Shown: in pieces, positions 33,867 through 41,964 of the stretch
Position numbering within the stretch: position 1 is the first letter of the stretch
Layout of the letters: every line of letters begins with the position of its first letter
Origin: Neorhizobium sp. JUb45
Lineage (GTDB): Bacteria > Pseudomonadota > Alphaproteobacteria > Rhizobiales > Rhizobiaceae
DNA: 64,000 bases
Direction of reading: 5' to 3'
NCBI RefSeq assembly: GCF_004343585.1
Contig: NZ_SLYW01000014.1
Coordinates: 17,595 to 81,594 of the forward strand
Translations under genes and position numbers: made by a program
The notes under the pieces: generated by a model
Told to the model about the DNA's origin: nothing
The model's database searches: none
What the model saw: only the letters and a program-made list of their open reading frames with translations

Positions 33867-34850
33867 ATGAAGGCAGCATTCTATGACAGACAGGGCGGCC
33901 CTGAGGTTTTGACCATCGGAGAGCTTCCCGATGCGGAACCCGGCCATGGACAGGTTCGCGTCAAGGTCGCGGTGTCGGGCCTCAATCCGACGGACCTGAA
34001 GACACGAGGCGGATTTGCCGGTGCTCCGATGCCCTTCCCGAAAATTGTTCCCCATCAGGATGGCGCTGGCACCATCGACAAGGTTGGTCCGGGCATCTCC
34101 CCAAACCGTATCGGCGAACGTGTGTGGATGTATAAGGCGCAGACAGGGCAGCCGTTCGGCACCGCTGCGGAATATATCACCCTCCCGTCTAAACACGCCG
34201 TTCGCTTGGGTGACAATGCGTCCTTCGAAGTCGGTGCATCGCTTGGTATTGCCGCCATCACGGCACATCGTTGCCTTTTTGCCGATGGCGATATCAGAGG
34301 TCGCCGCGTTCTCGTGCAGGGTGGTGCTGGCGCAGTCGGAACGGCAGCCATCCTTCTTGCCAAATGGGCCGGTGCGGAAGTCGCCGCAACAGTGAGCCGC
34401 GACGAGCAGGCGAAAGTCGCGCGAGCAGCAGGCGCCGACCTCATCATCAACCGCAAGACCGACGACATTCCAGGGGCTATCAAGACCTGGACGGAGGGAC
34501 GCGGCGTTGATCGTATCGTTGACGTCGATATGGCAGCAAATATCGATACAGACATTGCGTGCCTCGCCCCGAGCGGGGTTGTCACGGCCTACGCGACGGA
34601 GGATCCGCAGGTCCGTCTTTCCATGCCGTTTCTGAAAACGATGTTCGGCGGCTATGCTTTCCGCTTTGTCTTCTTCTATTCGATTCCGGAAGAAGCGTTC
34701 CGCCTGGCCGTTAAAGACGTGTCGGCTTGTGTGGATGTAGGAGCCTACAAACCCGCCATCGGACTGAAGGTGCCGCTGGACAATATTGCGGAGGCGCATG
34801 CTGCCCAAAATTCGGGATCGGTCGTCGGCAAGATATTGGTCGAGATTTAA
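33867..34850 (+). CDS. NADPH:quinone oxidoreductase (zeta-crystallin-like MDR family)
   Basis: Medium-chain reductase without the zinc sites, 327 residues. The N-terminal GroES-like fold begins MKAAFYDRQGGPEVL. The Rossmann motif is VQGGAGAVGTAAILLA (about 150-165), and the ADP-binding strand follows with SRDEQ, favouring NADP. AAAGGAG precedes the ATG at 33867; the frame extends upstream but without a comparable site. Divergent transcription from an HxlR regulator suggests quinone or electrophile stress control. Reduction of quinones or enones is the family role. Confidence 0.85.
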   Translation: MKAAFYDRQGGPEVLTIGELPDAEPGHGQVRVKVAVSGLNPTDLKTRGGFAGAPMPFPKIVPHQDGAGTIDKVGPGISPNRIGERVWMYKAQTGQPFGTAAEYITLPSKHAVRLGDNASFEVGASLGIAAITAHRCLFADGDIRGRRVLVQGGAGAVGTAAILLAKWAGAEVAATVSRDEQAKVARAAGADLIINRKTDDIPGAIKTWTEGRGVDRIVDVDMAANIDTDIACLAPSGVVTAYATEDPQVRLSMPFLKTMFGGYAFRFVFFYSIPEEAFRLAVKDVSACVDVGAYKPAIGLKVPLDNIAEAHAAQNSGSVVGKILVEI

Positions 34851-34861
34851 GGCAGATGCGT

Positions 34862-34886
34862 TGGACCTGGGCCCATTCCAGGTCCA
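34862..34886 (+). terminator. Stem-loop after the quinone reductase gene
   Basis: TGGACCTGG and CCAGGTCCA form a perfect 9-bp stem with a 7-nt loop, 12 nt after the stop codon. No T-run follows, so it may act as a Rho-assisted terminator or an mRNA 3' stabiliser. Confidence 0.5.
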
Positions 34887-34908
34887 GAAACCGGGCGATT
34901 CATGAGCG

Positions 34909-35415
34909 CTATCGGCCGCTGAATAAAACCGGCGGATAGAGGGATCGCCGGAACCTCCTAGCGGTCACCCCGCTTGGCGGATTCATAGAAATGGAGGAGA
35001 AACATCGTGAAACTAATAGCCCCTCTTCGGCCTGCTTGCGTCCGGTCACGTCGAGAAAAATGCCTGTCATCACGCGAGCGACGATATCGTCGTCACTTCC
35101 CTGCCCCCGCGCCGAAATCCAGCGGACGTCAAGACCGCTCAATATCCGAAAGTCAATTTCATAGGGCCCGACGAGCGCGCGCGTGGCGACGAAAGCGGCC
35201 CTTACACGGTCTCGATCGGCCGGATGGATCTTGGCCGAAAGATCTTCGAAGGAAAGGATACCATTGGCGCCAAGATCCCAGAGCTCGTATCCCCGGAGAT
35301 CCATGATGAACGCGTCCGTGTCGACGTTCCATGTCCACAGAGCGACGCCTGCGGCCTTGATAGCGCGTCGTAGCTGACCGGACGTCCATTCCATATTCTC
35401 TTCAAGATCGATCAC
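34909..35415 (-). pseudogene. PAS-domain protein, truncated sensor-kinase-like
   Basis: A 168-residue frame starting at a GTG with GAGAGG upstream. Residues about 10-125 form a PAS fold-3 domain (AAGVALWTWNVDTDAFIMD; FEDLSAKIHPADRDRVRAAF; IFLDVTGRKQAEEG). In HWE-type histidine kinases the sequence after DVTGRKQAEE runs into the kinase H-box, but here it turns into an unrelated Ser/Arg-rich tail (VSRCFSSISMNPPSG). The simplest reading is a kinase gene truncated or frameshifted just after the PAS domain. A free-standing PAS protein is an alternative. Confidence 0.55.
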
Positions 35416-35433
35416 GGTGTTACCTCTCGGAGG

Positions 35434-35658
35434 TTAACCCTTGCGTGTGCGTTTTGCGATGAGGACGGCAGAGGCCTTCGCGATGTCCTCGGCTTCCTTC
35501 GCAAGGCGTGCCTCGCGCAGTCTTTGGGTCTTCGCTTCGCGCGCCTGGACGACAGAGTCCAACTCTTCGATCGCATGATTGCTGGCGAAGAACTGCGACT
35601 GGGTATGGCCAAAGGCAATCTCGGCCTGCTGCCTGGATTTCGAGTGTGTCTGTGTCAT
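35434..35658 (-). CDS. Small charged hypothetical protein, 74 aa
   Basis: Small Lys/Arg/Glu-rich helical protein beginning MTQTHSKSRQQAEIAFGHTQ, probably a single long coiled helix (VVQAREAKTQRLREARLAKE). No known function. Similar small proteins are common next to cold-shock genes in rhizobia, which I recall rather than can show. It lies 129 nt downstream of cspA, past the cspA terminator hairpin, on the same strand. The ribosome site is weak. Confidence 0.6.
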   Translation of the reverse strand: MTQTHSKSRQQAEIAFGHTQSQFFASNHAIEELDSVVQAREAKTQRLREARLAKEAEDIAKASAVLIAKRTRKG

Positions 35659-35697
35659 GAACAGTTCCAATTGGAAAAGCCCGCTCAGGGCGAGCAC

Positions 35698-35725
35698 AAA
35701 AAAGGCCAGGCTATTCGCCCGGCCT
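35698..35725 (-). terminator. Rho-independent terminator of cspA
   Basis: On the minus strand a perfect 9-bp hairpin (complement of AGGCCAGGC 35703-35711 and GCCCGGCCT 35717-35725, one G-T pair, loop of 5) is followed directly by TTTTTT. It is placed 60 nt after the cspA stop. Confidence 0.8.
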
Positions 35726-35787
35726 CGCAGATACGCGGTTTCGTCAGTGCTAGTACATCCGTGGTCAAGAACGGAACCGGGTTGGGG

Positions 35788-35997
35788 TTAGGCTGCCTGG
35801 AGGTTGCAGGCCGACATCTTGCCCGACTTCACGTCGCGCTCAAGTTCGTAACCAAGCTTCTGGCCCTCGACGATTTCGCGCATTCCGGCGCGTTCAACAG
35901 CCGAGATATGGACGAACGCGTCAGCGCCGCCGTTGTCAGGCTCGATGAAGCCAAAGCCCTTGGTGGAGTTAAACCATTTTACTGTGCCTGTGGTCAT
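35788..35997 (-). CDS. cspA: Cold-shock protein, CspA family
   Basis: Single-stranded nucleic-acid-binding OB-fold protein, 69 residues. RNP1 (KGFGFIEP) and RNP2 (DAFVHIS) are intact. The ATG at 35997 begins MTTGTVKWFN, preceded by AAAGGG. Cold-shock proteins act as RNA chaperones during cold or growth transitions. A leader of about 200 nt of non-coding DNA lies upstream before the divergent hypothetical gene, consistent with the long 5' UTRs common for csp genes, though no structure was verified. Confidence 0.92.
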   Translation of the reverse strand: MTTGTVKWFNSTKGFGFIEPDNGGADAFVHISAVERAGMREIVEGQKLGYELERDVKSGKMSACNLQAA

Positions 35998-36226
35998 GAT
36001 GATGATCCCTTTCAAAGCATGATTGATCGACCGCGCAACGGAGGCGACGCGGATGGTGACAGCGATGTTTTTGAAAGGAAGGTTCGCTCAAGGCGCGGTG
36101 CTAATCACGCGGTAACCAAAGCTCAGCAAGCAAAATATCGATAAAACCAAAAATAGAAGCAGCACACCTATAAGTCAACCTTTAGTTTTACCTGCTCATT
36201 GAAGGAACCGGTTTTCAGTCCATATC

Positions 36227-36550
36227 ATGGTGATGGAAAAAACTCAGATTGACGACATCAATGCCCAGATCCTCAAGCTTCGGACGGCGCTGCCGATCTG
36301 GGGCGTGGAGGCGAACGATCTCGTCGAGCTCGCTCAGAACGCCGAGCGGGCGGCAATCCAGGTGGACGAGCGGACAATGCAGCGCGTCCGCGGTTTGATC
36401 GAAACTACGACTGGTTGGCACAATACCCTTCTCTACTGGGAAGAGCAGGATGCGGCTCCCGCCCTGAGCGCTGATATTAGGGTCCTGCGCGGGTCACTCG
36501 ATGCAATGCGAACCGAGGTCTCAGCTGCCACCGGCATGTTCCCGTCCTGA
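36227..36550 (+). CDS. Hypothetical protein, 107 aa
   Basis: Unrecognised small, acidic, mostly helical protein (EKTQIDDINAQILKLRTALP; NAERAAIQVDERTMQRVRGL). No signal or membrane segment. It is divergent from cspA and is followed by two more small hypothetical genes on the same strand. An ATG two codons later (36233) is equally possible as start. The lack of a strong ribosome site lowers certainty. Confidence 0.6.
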   Translation: MVMEKTQIDDINAQILKLRTALPIWGVEANDLVELAQNAERAAIQVDERTMQRVRGLIETTTGWHNTLLYWEEQDAAPALSADIRVLRGSLDAMRTEVSAATGMFPS

Positions 36551-36641
36551 GGTTTTGGAACGATGTCGGCCGCCGGCAGCAACGTTCGTGCGTCAGACCC
36601 GTTGTGAGCAATTGCAGCGCTTCCAAGGTAAGGATAACGAC

Positions 36642-37088
36642 ATGAGCGAAACCAAGGAGTTTTCTGTCAGCACCAATGGCAACCGCTGGTCGTTGGAGAC
36701 CAGCGATGGGGAAACGGTCGTTAGACACACGGCCAATGAGCCGTCGGGTGGGCATCAAACCCTCACCGCCCTCGCGACATTCCTCGAGGAGCGAGCCGGC
36801 AAGCCCGAACACGCGGCACTCCTCCAGGTGCTTGGGCAGACCCAGAACGAAATTGAGCAGCAATTGCGCGCCGGCGAAACAGACACGTCATCCCACAGAA
36901 CCGCGATGGAATATCTTCGCCTCGGCGGCCAGCGGCTTGCGAAGGTCGATGATGATATCGTTAGCACTAGAACATGGGACGGCGAGCCGCCGGAGGCCAA
37001 AGCCTACTGGCAGGCCAACGTAGAGCCCTTGGATGAAAAAGGGCGTCGAGAGGTCGCTCTCCACCTACCGTCGATTAGCGAACGCTAA
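36642..37088 (+). CDS. Hypothetical protein, 148 aa
   Basis: Unrecognised acidic soluble protein. AAGGATAACGAC lies directly before the ATG at 36642 and supports the start. The first 40 residues form short strands (KEFSVSTNGNRWSLETSDGE), the remainder is helical and charged. It precedes another small protein by 19 nt, so they are likely co-transcribed. Context with cspA and small hydrophilic proteins suggests a stress-related role, which is inference. Confidence 0.65.
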   Translation: MSETKEFSVSTNGNRWSLETSDGETVVRHTANEPSGGHQTLTALATFLEERAGKPEHAALLQVLGQTQNEIEQQLRAGETDTSSHRTAMEYLRLGGQRLAKVDDDIVSTRTWDGEPPEAKAYWQANVEPLDEKGRREVALHLPSISER

Positions 37089-37107
37089 CCCCAGACCGGA
37101 GAATATC

Positions 37108-37317
37108 ATGGTTGACGAACGAAAAGATCAAGGAAGCGATGCATCAAGAAGTGACCCGGAAACAGCCGATCAGGCGCGAGAAGACCTGAAGAAGCAGGCT
37201 AAAAAGGGCATCGAAAAGGCGATGAGGGCTGATAAATCCGACGGTGCGGACATTCGTCCGGAGCAGGATCCCGCCGAAGGCTCTCGTGAAGTCATTGAGC
37301 GAGACTTATCTCGTTAA
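37108..37317 (+). CDS. Small hydrophilic hypothetical protein, 69 aa
   Basis: Very hydrophilic, Asp/Glu/Lys-rich 69-residue protein (DQAREDLKKQAKKGIEKAMR in the middle), likely disordered or a single amphipathic helix, resembling stress-type hydrophilins in composition only. GGAG lies 6 nt before the ATG at 37108. It probably forms an operon with the preceding 148-residue protein. No specific function can be proposed. Confidence 0.6.
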   Translation: MVDERKDQGSDASRSDPETADQAREDLKKQAKKGIEKAMRADKSDGADIRPEQDPAEGSREVIERDLSR

Positions 37318-37352
37318 AACCAATCTTGGCCAGACTCGCCCGCCTCGAAAGG

Positions 37353-37368
37353 ATCGGAACCAGCGACC
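37353..37368 (-). repeat. tRNA T-arm-like degenerate repeat, copy 3
   Basis: The minus strand reads GGTCGCTGGTTCCGAT, with one inserted C relative to the other copies, followed by TTTCGAGGCG. It sits 36 nt after the stop of the 69-residue protein gene. Confidence 0.4.
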
Positions 37369-37489
37369 CCGCAGTTGGAAGCAACCAAGTCTGGAGTCAT
37401 TTGGCTCAACGGGTTCAGCCTATTCGAGCGCCACTCCTAAACTGGCGCCCGCATTTCAAAATTCCAACTTGCAGTTAGCCGACGTACGA

Positions 37490-38227
37490 TCACCAGGGCT
37501 GGCGACCATGGCTTCCGAAAAATCCTCCTGTGGGGCCGTCGCTACCGATCAATGCCATCTTGATTGCTGTCAGCGCCCCCTCCTCCGGCGAGATAAAGCC
37601 CGTATTCTTGTTGAGATCCGTGCGGACATGACCGGGCTCGACGACATTCACCTTGATGCCGAACGGCGCGAGCTCCTTCGCGAAGGAAACCGTCACGGCG
37701 TTGAGGGCGACCTTGGAAGCGGTGTAATCGAGCAGATTGACGCTCGAGTAGAGTGAGGTCGGATCGGTGATAAGAGCGAGCGATCCGACGCCGCTGCCCA
37801 TCATGACGACACGCGCGTCGCGTGCCGCCTTCAGCAGAGGAACAAAGGCTTGGGTCACCCGGATGGGTCCGAACAAGTTCACCTCGAAGGTCAACTTGAT
37901 GTCCTCCATCGGAATCTGGCTTGGTGGCGTAGTGACATCGACCAAGATCCCGGCATTGTTGACAAGAACCTGGAGCGCGTCGGTTTCGTCGGAGAGCCGT
38001 TTAGCGGCCTCACGAACGCTGGCGTCGTCGGCGACATCGATTGCAAGGAACCTCGCATCCAGGCCGTCCGTCATGAGCTCTGCAACCGCCGCCTCTCCCC
38101 GCTCGCGATCTCGGGCACCGATCCAGACCGTCATGCCTTGCTCGGCCAACCCTTTGGCAATGGCAAAGCCAATGCCCTTATTCGCGCCGGTTATCAGCGC
38201 ATGTTTCTTCTCAGTGCTCAATTTCAA
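37490..38227 (-). CDS. SDR family oxidoreductase (carbonyl-reductase-like)
   Basis: Classical SDR, 245 residues. Cofactor motif TGANKGIG (about 14-21) with GARDRERG after beta-2 suggests NADP. LVNNAG, a Ser near 150 and YTASK (catalytic Tyr/Lys) are present. It is about two-thirds identical by eye to the next upstream SDR (38284-39012), indicating tandem duplication. It is the last gene of a five-gene minus-strand unit with another SDR, a SnoaL-like protein, a DHA2 pump and a third SDR. Substrate unknown. Confidence 0.85.
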   Translation of the reverse strand: MKLSTEKKHALITGANKGIGFAIAKGLAEQGMTVWIGARDRERGEAAVAELMTDGLDARFLAIDVADDASVREAAKRLSDETDALQVLVNNAGILVDVTTPPSQIPMEDIKLTFEVNLFGPIRVTQAFVPLLKAARDARVVMMGSGVGSLALITDPTSLYSSVNLLDYTASKVALNAVTVSFAKELAPFGIKVNVVEPGHVRTDLNKNTGFISPEEGALTAIKMALIGSDGPTGGFFGSHGRQPW

Positions 38228-38283
38228 ACCTCAATTTTTGGAGCCGTTTGACTGCCCTTGTCGTCTGATAGCGGAAGCGACGG

Positions 38284-39012
38284 CTACCAGGGCTGCGTGC
38301 CGTCGTGTCCGAAGAAGCCGCCCGTCGGGCCGTCGGCGCCAATCGTCGCAAGTCGGATCGCGCTTGCGGCACCCTCATCCGGTGTCAGTGCACCGTTGTT
38401 GCCGTTGAGGTCGGTGGCTACGCTGCCCGGCTCGACGGCGTTGACCTTGATGCCGAACGGCGCGAGCTCCTTGGCAAAGGCAACACTCACCGCATTCAAC
38501 GCCGTCTTCGAAGAGTTGTAGGCGAGCAGGTTCGCCGTGGAATAGATCGACGTTGGATCGGTGACGAGACCGAGGGACCCAAGGCCGCTGCTCATCATTA
38601 CGACGCGAGCGCCGGCGGCCTTCTTTAGAAGCGGTAGAAACGCCTGTGTCACGCGGATCGGCCCGAAGACGTTGACCTCATAGACGGCTTTCAACTCGTC
38701 CATGGACTGCTCGCTCGGCGGATTTGAGAAACCCAAGGCGATCCCGGCATTGTTGACCAGCACATCGAGGGATCCCAACTGCCTGTTCAGGAAGATAGCG
38801 GCTGCTTCGACACTGCCGGGATCCGCCACATCGATCAGGAGGTGACGGGCGTCGACGCCCGCCCCCTCGAGTCCGACAACGGCTGCGCGTCCGCGCGCGG
38901 CATCACGGGATCCGACCCAGACCTGATATCCGAGGGCACCGAGTCCCCTGGCGATCGACAGTCCGATACCCTTGTTTGCGCCGGTGATCAGCGCTGTCGG
39001 TTGATTGGTCAT
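38284..39012 (-). CDS. SDR family oxidoreductase (carbonyl-reductase-like)
   Basis: Classical SDR, 242 residues, with TGANKGIG, VNNAG and YNSSK. The shared ends (EGAASAIRLATIGADGPTGG against EGALTAIKMALIGSDGPTGG) show that it is a tandem paralogue of the 37490-38227 gene. The ATG at 39012 lies 10 nt after the SnoaL-like stop. NADPH-dependent reduction of a ketone or aldehyde is the likely chemistry. Two near-identical reductases next to an efflux pump suggest related but distinct substrates. Confidence 0.85.
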   Translation of the reverse strand: MTNQPTALITGANKGIGLSIARGLGALGYQVWVGSRDAARGRAAVVGLEGAGVDARHLLIDVADPGSVEAAAIFLNRQLGSLDVLVNNAGIALGFSNPPSEQSMDELKAVYEVNVFGPIRVTQAFLPLLKKAAGARVVMMSSGLGSLGLVTDPTSIYSTANLLAYNSSKTALNAVSVAFAKELAPFGIKVNAVEPGSVATDLNGNNGALTPDEGAASAIRLATIGADGPTGGFFGHDGTQPW

Positions 39013-39022
39013 GACTGATCCA

Positions 39023-39499
39023 TCATGCCTTCGACTTGTCGATCGGCTGGCCGACGTGATGATGGAGGTCACCAAAGTGGCGTGGCTTCAAAAGGCGGTA
39101 GACGAAACGCCATTCGCCATCGTGCTTTTCGAACGTATCGACATAGCGGCCCGTGCAGATCGGCTGCAGCGGGAAACCTTCGAGTTCCTGATGGACAGTG
39201 AAGTAGCAGACGGAATTTGCCTTCTCTCCCGAGGCATCGACGTCGATGATGATGTTGGAAACCTGGTGCCACGTCCGCGGGGTACCATCACCATGTCGCT
39301 GGACACCGGCTGCTAGGTACTTTTCAATGCCGTCGCGGGTGCTTGCCGTTTCCCCGAGGATATCCATGGTGGCATGCTGGAGAAGTTCGCCGACCTGATC
39401 GAACTTTCCGTCGTCCAGAAGGTGGGTGTAGGTCGCGAGCAACCGCGTGATGGCGCTTTCGGCTTCGAGGCGTGCGATGATGTCTGTGGTATTGGTCAT
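39023..39499 (-). CDS. SnoaL-like / NTF2-fold protein
   Basis: Nuclear-transport-factor-2-fold protein, 158 residues: EAESAITRLLATYTHLLDDG helix, then a beta sheet (TWHQVSNIIIDVDASGEKAN; FVYRLLKPRHFG). The family includes polyketide cyclases, dehydratases and ketosteroid isomerase-like enzymes, and many non-catalytic members. The 'RYVDTFEKHDGEWRF' segment is typical of the SnoaL_4 group. It lies between a DHA2 pump and two SDRs, so it may act on the same small molecule. Confidence 0.82.
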   Translation of the reverse strand: MTNTTDIIARLEAESAITRLLATYTHLLDDGKFDQVGELLQHATMDILGETASTRDGIEKYLAAGVQRHGDGTPRTWHQVSNIIIDVDASGEKANSVCYFTVHQELEGFPLQPICTGRYVDTFEKHDGEWRFVYRLLKPRHFGDLHHHVGQPIDKSKA

Positions 39500-39544
39500 G
39501 ACAGTTCCTTTGAGATTGGCGGGCCCGAAGGCTCCGTGCGGGGT

Positions 39545-40960
39545 TTAAAAGTGAGCGGCTTGGGGTTTTGGAACCTCAGTGCCGATTGAGGGAGCCTTTG
39601 GGCGCACCGTCCGGATCGCGACCAGAGTGGCGAGAAGCGAGATCACTGCGGCGACCGCGAATGCAGTTCCAAGTCCGACCGTGAACTGGCCCGGAACCGA
39701 GCTGCCCGCATAGACGGCAGCGATGATTGCGAGGCCAAGCGCACCGCCAACCTGCTGGTCCATCTGCAGGAGCCCCGAGGCCGCACCTGCATGCTCAGCA
39801 GGCACGCCTTCCATGATCGCGACTGTCCCGGGCGTGAAGACCAGCGCGACGCCGATGGCATGCATGACGAGGGGCACGAACACGGCAGGGAAATAGGCGC
39901 TGTTACCGCCGAGTACCGCAAAGCCGACGAAGCTCAGAGCAACCAGCACTCCGCCTAAGGCCAAGAGCGGTCGAGGCCCGAACCTGACGATCAAGCGGGG
40001 CATGGACGGCGAGACCGTAAATACGGTGGCAGTCAGCGGCAGATAGGCAAGCCCCGCTATCAGTGGTGCGAAACCGAGGACCTGCTGCAGGTACTGCACG
40101 ATCAGAAACAGCATCGAGAAGTGCATTCCAACGATGATCGCCATCACGATCAGTCCGCCGACGCGTGGCCGACTGTGCAGCAGCGACAGGTCGAGGAGAG
40201 GTTCCGCAGCCCATTTCTCGATCCGGAAGAACGACACGAGCAGAGCAGCGGAGATGGCGAAGGACAGGATTGTAGACGCCGCTGTCCACCCGTGCTCGGC
40301 AGCGCTGATGAAGGCATAGACGAGCACCACCGATCCAAGGGTCGCCGTCAGCGCACCTGCAATGTCAAGCCGCGCTGGTTTCGGTTCCGTTTCCTTGACC
40401 AGACGGCCAATGAGAATGAGGACGACGGCCCCGATCGGGACGTTGATCAGAAGTGACCAACGCCATGATAGCAGGTCGGTTAGGGCGCCGCCAAGAATGA
40501 GCCCGACAGAAGCTCCGACCGAGGAAATCGAGATGAAGAGGGAGAGGCCCTGGTTCCGCTCGGTTTCATCACGCGCCATCGTCGTGATGAGAGCGAGAAC
40601 GCTTGGTCCGGCAAGAGCTGCCCCGGCACCCTGGAGAACACGTGCCAGGATCAGGAGAAACGGCGTTCCAGCGATACCGCCCATGAGCGATGCCGCAACG
40701 AATACAGCAATGCCGATCTTGAAGGCTTTCACCTGGCCATAGATGTCACCGAGGCGGCCCCCAGCTAAGAGAAGGCCACCGAACGCCAAGGCGAAGGCGT
40801 TCGGCACCCACGAAAGCCCGGCCGGGGTAAATCCGAGCTCTGTCTGGATCTTTGGCAGCGCGACCAGCACGATCAGGAAGTCCATCGTCAGCATGAGCTG
40901 AGCCGTCAGGATCGTCGTCAGCGCTATTGCACGTCGAAGACGTGAGTAATTCGAGGACAT
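39545..40960 (-). CDS. MFS efflux transporter, DHA2 (EmrB/QacA) family, 14 TM
   Basis: Drug:proton antiporter of 471 residues with about 14 hydrophobic segments. Motif A (GGRLGDIYGQVKAFKIGIAV) and motif C-like ILGGALTDLLSWRWSLLINVPIG are clear. AAGGAGG precedes the ATG at 40960. It is paralogous to the pump at 44525-45976 (shared GTVAIMEGVPAEHAGAASGL against GTVAIMDGVPDEHAGSASGL). It lies in the TetR-linked operon and probably exports the compound processed by the neighbouring SDRs. Confidence 0.9.
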   Translation of the reverse strand: MSSNYSRLRRAIALTTILTAQLMLTMDFLIVLVALPKIQTELGFTPAGLSWVPNAFALAFGGLLLAGGRLGDIYGQVKAFKIGIAVFVAASLMGGIAGTPFLLILARVLQGAGAALAGPSVLALITTMARDETERNQGLSLFISISSVGASVGLILGGALTDLLSWRWSLLINVPIGAVVLILIGRLVKETEPKPARLDIAGALTATLGSVVLVYAFISAAEHGWTAASTILSFAISAALLVSFFRIEKWAAEPLLDLSLLHSRPRVGGLIVMAIIVGMHFSMLFLIVQYLQQVLGFAPLIAGLAYLPLTATVFTVSPSMPRLIVRFGPRPLLALGGVLVALSFVGFAVLGGNSAYFPAVFVPLVMHAIGVALVFTPGTVAIMEGVPAEHAGAASGLLQMDQQVGGALGLAIIAAVYAGSSVPGQFTVGLGTAFAVAAVISLLATLVAIRTVRPKAPSIGTEVPKPQAAHF

Positions 40961-41053
40961 GGGTCCTCCTTGGCTGGTCGCCATGTCGCGCCACCTTTTC
41001 AAGAAGTCTTGGGTGTTGAAGGATTGGGCCGGGCTTTGCTCAGCCCACGCGCG

Positions 41054-41797
41054 TCAGATCTGCGATGCGCCGCCGTCGACGATCAGTTCGACGCCGTTGA
41101 TGTAGCCAGCGTCCTCGCTGGCGAGGAAGGCGACAGCTTTGGCAATGTCCTTCGGCTGTCCAAGACGGCCCACTGTGCTCTTGGTTTCGAGATGCGCGAG
41201 AATCTCGTCGCGCTTTTCCTCGGGGAAGAAGTCGTAGAGGGACTGGGTTCTGACCGGGCCCGGGCTGACGACGTTGATACGGATGCCAGAACCACGGATG
41301 TCGTCGATCCAGGATCTTGCCAGATTCCGAAGGCCCGCCTTGGTCGCACCGTAGACGCTCATCATCGTGCCGGGTTGGATAGAAGCCGTCGATCCGATCA
41401 GCACAACTGCGCCGCCGGAACCCATCAGCGGCAGGGCCTTCTGCACGGTGAAGATGACACCCTTCAAGTTGGTGTCGAAAATGCTGTCATATTGCTCTTC
41501 GGTGATGGCGCCCAAGGGAGCCAGAATGCCAAAGCCCGCATTGGCAACGAGAATGTCGAGCGTCGAATATTCGGACTTGATAGCGGCATACAGTGTATCG
41601 AGTTCCTGGAGGTTGGAAACGTCTGCTTTGATCCCCTTGGTGTCGCCGCCGATCTCTTTGACCGCGGCATCGAGCTTTGCGTCCTGGCGACCCGTGATGA
41701 TGACCTTGGCGCCAAGTGAAGCCAGTTCCTTGGCAATCCCCAGACCGATCCCTGACGATCCGCCCGTGACGAGCGCGACTTTTCCTTCGAATGACAT
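41054..41797 (-). CDS. SDR family oxidoreductase
   Basis: Classical SDR, 247 residues. TGGSSGIG (about 11-18), VANAG and YGATK are present, with GRQDAKL after beta-2 (NADP-like). C-terminal NGVELIVDGG is canonical. It is the first gene of the operon divergent from a TetR gene with three palindromic operators between them. It is clearly paralogous to the SDR at 47079-47834: both contain IFTVQKALPL and RNLARSW. Substrate unknown. Confidence 0.87.
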   Translation of the reverse strand: MSFEGKVALVTGGSSGIGLGIAKELASLGAKVIITGRQDAKLDAAVKEIGGDTKGIKADVSNLQELDTLYAAIKSEYSTLDILVANAGFGILAPLGAITEEQYDSIFDTNLKGVIFTVQKALPLMGSGGAVVLIGSTASIQPGTMMSVYGATKAGLRNLARSWIDDIRGSGIRINVVSPGPVRTQSLYDFFPEEKRDEILAHLETKSTVGRLGQPKDIAKAVAFLASEDAGYINGVELIVDGGASQI

Positions 41798-41829
41798 CGA
41801 TGTTTCCTTTATGACGATGGCAACCTATT

Positions 41830-41841
41830 TAGCGGTCGCTA
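41830..41841. promoter_or_regulatory. TetR operator candidate 1 (TAGCGGTCGCTA)
   Basis: Palindromic TAGCG-GT-CGCTA within TATTTAGCGGTCGCTATATA, 33 nt upstream of the SDR start on the minus strand. An identical copy lies 55 nt away. Confidence 0.7.
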
Positions 41842-41884
41842 TATAGACAGCTACAGTCGTTTGGAGTGCGACGCAACATCTATT

Positions 41885-41896
41885 TAGCGGTCGCTA
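41885..41896. promoter_or_regulatory. TetR operator candidate 2 (TAGCGGTCGCTA)
   Basis: Second exact copy, in the same context (CTATTTAGCGGTCGCTATAT), central in the tetR-SDR divergent region. Confidence 0.7.
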
Positions 41897-41927
41897 TATA
41901 TTTTCTCAATGAGCTTGCCGCCGCAGC

Positions 41928-41939
41928 TAGCGCTCGCTA
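41928..41939. promoter_or_regulatory. TetR operator candidate 3 (TAGCGCTCGCTA)
   Basis: Variant copy with one base change in the 2-nt centre, 26 nt before the tetR start, well placed for autoregulation. Confidence 0.65.
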
Positions 41940-41964
41940 TAAAGAGAGGCTGAACAGGTGATCC

